DNA of 64,000 bases from Streptomyces sp. NBC_00582. GTDB taxonomy: Bacteria; Actinomycetota; Actinomycetes; Streptomycetales; Streptomycetaceae. Positions 62,622-64,000 of the stretch are shown piece after piece. The DNA is taken from assembly GCF_036345155.1 (NCBI RefSeq), contig NZ_CP107772.1:6014001-6078000 (forward strand). The letters are read 5' to 3'. A model generated the notes under the pieces. The model worked only from the letters and a program-made list of their open reading frames with translations, did not search any database and had not been told where the DNA came from. The position numbers were made by a program, and so were the translations under genes. Each line of letters opens with the position of its first letter. Position 1 is the stretch's first letter.

Positions 62622-62959
62622 CCCGTCCGCAGTGTGCAGCCGGGGCGTCACGGTGCGGGCATGCCGTGAGGCCGGGCGGCCAGAAGACTCAGGGTCCCGG
62701 ACAACCGACAGAATTCGTCGATCCGTATCAGCGAGACTCCGACGCGTGGAATCCGCGCAGGCGAGCCCGCATTCCGCATGGACGACTTCGCGGACCTGCG
62801 ACCCGGCGTCCAGGTCGGGGATCGAGAGCGACCAGCGAAGACCCGTGAGAACTGCGCAACGGCGTGGATCTGTCCTTCGGCGCACAGGAGAGGTTGCGGG
62901 TGAGCGAGCGGTGACCACCTTCGCCCACCACCCGCCTCGGTTCCCTCCCGTACGGCCTG
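62622..62959. other. Intergenic gap between DUF1963-like and integrase genes
   Basis: About 340 bp. I find no frame with a credible start and no att-like repeat that I can match elsewhere in the window. It probably once held the excisionase or regulator that accompanies integrases. Confidence 0.35.
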
Positions 62960-63878
62960 ATGGCCCAGCAACGCAAGCGCAACCCGAACGGCGCGGGCCC
63001 CGTCACCAAGCGCAAGGACGGCCGCTACCAGTGCGCGGTCTACCTGCTCCAGCCTGACGGCACCCGCGCCCGGAAGTTCGCCTACGGCAAGACCTGGGCC
63101 GAGTGCGACGCCAAGCGCCGCGAACTGCTCGACAAGGTGGACCAGGGCGTACCCGTGCCCACCAAGTCCGCCAAGCTCGCCGAGAGGCTGCCGTACTGGC
63201 TCGACAACATCATCAAGCCCGGGCGGAAACTCAGCACCTTCGACAAGTACGAGGCGCATGTCCGGCTCTACCTGGCGCCCCTCCTCGGCGCCAAGCGGCT
63301 CGAATCCCTCGGCGTCGCCGATGCCCGCCGGTTCCTCGTCCGCCTGGAGAAGGAGATGACCGCCGCAACCGCCAAGGAATCGCACCGAGTTCTACGCTCG
63401 GCGCTGACCTCGGCCTGCCGCGAGGAACCCATCACGCGCAACGTCGCCAAGCTCGTCGAGCCGCCCCGCACGGACACGCCCGAGCTGCACCCCTGGACCC
63501 TCGACGAGACGTTGGACTTCCTCGCCGCCTCTCGCAAGGACCCGCTCTGCGCGGCCTTCGTCCTCGCCATTGCCATGGGGCTCCGCCGAGGAGAGATCGT
63601 CGGTCTCCGCTGGTAGATGGAAGGACTCCGACTACGTCTTCGCCACCCGAACCGGTCGCCCTGTCGAGCTGCGCAACCTCTACCGCTCCTTCACCCGCGT
63701 CGCCGAGTCCGCCGGCCTCCGCGTGATCCGGCTGCACCACACCCGCCACGGCACCGCGACCCTCCTCACGGCGGCCGGAGTCGCGCCCCGCGTCTTGATG
63801 GAGACCCTCCGAATCCGTTTCTGGCCGGCTGGCTGCCGGGGCATGGCGAGTCTGGAAAACCGGCGCCCGTGGCACTAG
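62960..63878 (+). pseudogene. Tyrosine integrase, internally deleted and truncated
   Basis: The start encodes a phage/ICE-type integrase: N-terminal RKRNPNGAGPVTKRKDGRYQ, a SAM-like core-binding domain, then the first catalytic Arg in AMGLRRGEIVGLRW near residue 210. A TAG follows at 63614. Homology resumes in another frame at KDSDYVFATRTGRPVEL and reaches LHHTRHGTATLLTAAGVAPR (catalytic H-x-x-R), then breaks off at METL; the catalytic Tyr is missing. Deletion, frameshift and truncation make it inactive. It marks the edge of a decayed integrative element. Confidence 0.88.
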
Positions 63879-64000
63879 GAGTAGCGTGTAAGGGCGAGGC
63901 GAGTCCCGTGATCGCACCGAATCCCGAAGACGGGTGATCCTCATGACCGGCTCCGATGCACGGCCTGTTTCGCGGCATCTGCCCAGCGGCGTTCACGAGG

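Overview
This is high-GC actinobacterial chromosome, almost certainly Streptomyces or a close relative. The evidence is the strong third-position G/C bias, a fused two-domain FbiC (coenzyme F420 pathway), two XRE-DUF5753/DUF397 regulatory loci of the kind that abound in streptomycetes, an iron superoxide dismutase behind a site resembling the Streptomyces Nur box, and many small actinobacterial families (DUF2252, DUF6325, DUF7144-like, GPP34, DUF2165). I found no rRNA, tRNA, CRISPR array or intact insertion sequence.

Layout. 0-2.2 kb: the start of a DUF397 gene and its XRE-DUF5753 partner, divergent from a histidine-kinase-like ATPase, then a small RelE-like pair. 2.2-7 kb: a membrane protein, an SDR/TetR divergon with a clear operator, and a run of decayed genes (a frameshifted GNAT, a VOC gene split by a small inversion, a CehA/McbA hydrolase with its middle deleted). 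7-11.8 kb: an F420-dependent LLM oxidoreductase, fbiC, an L,D-transpeptidase-like protein without the usual Cys motif, and a DUF2165 protein. 11.9-18.1 kb: a 1108-residue P-loop/TPR protein, an ADP-ribosylglycohydrolase-fold protein whose metal-binding Asp motifs are replaced, and a sodium:solute symporter. 18.2-25.7 kb: an SDR divergent from an unknown protein, a polytopic membrane protein, a D-Ala-D-Ala carboxypeptidase with a very long acidic cytoplasmic N-terminus, and a GPP34 protein. 26-30.9 kb: the second XRE/DUF397 locus with an elaborate inverted-repeat region, a MerR regulator, glutathione peroxidase, small membrane proteins and an SDR. 31-36 kb: cytochrome bd-type oxidase subunits I and II, a cation/proton antiporter, a lipoprotein and a DUF6325 protein. 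36.5-48.6 kb: membrane proteins, a cyclase, a GAP-family protein, a YihY protein, a GMC oxidoreductase remnant coupled to DUF2252, a GH15 hydrolase, a CLC-type channel, an AraC regulator and a short UvrA paralogue. 48.6-49.5 kb: about 860 bp of non-coding GC-rich repeats. 49.5-55.4 kb: one minus-strand cluster (sensor kinase, response regulator, membrane-anchored protein, ABC ATPase, FtsX-type permease). 55.6-64 kb: MarR and DsbA-family genes, sodF, small secreted proteins, a MerR-like regulator, a DUF1963-like protein, and a tyrosine integrase pseudogene that marks an old mobile-element edge.

How the genes relate. FbiC makes the deazaflavin core of F420, and the adjacent LLM-family oxidoreductase is a plausible consumer. 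SodF, glutathione peroxidase and the bd-type oxidase form a scattered redox and oxygen-response theme. The kinase/regulator/ABC cluster looks like an envelope-stress export module. The most unusual pair is the STAND-like TPR ATPase followed by the altered ADP-ribosylglycohydrolase. The window also carries many decayed genes and tandem repeats, which suggests a variable accessory part of a linear Streptomyces chromosome.
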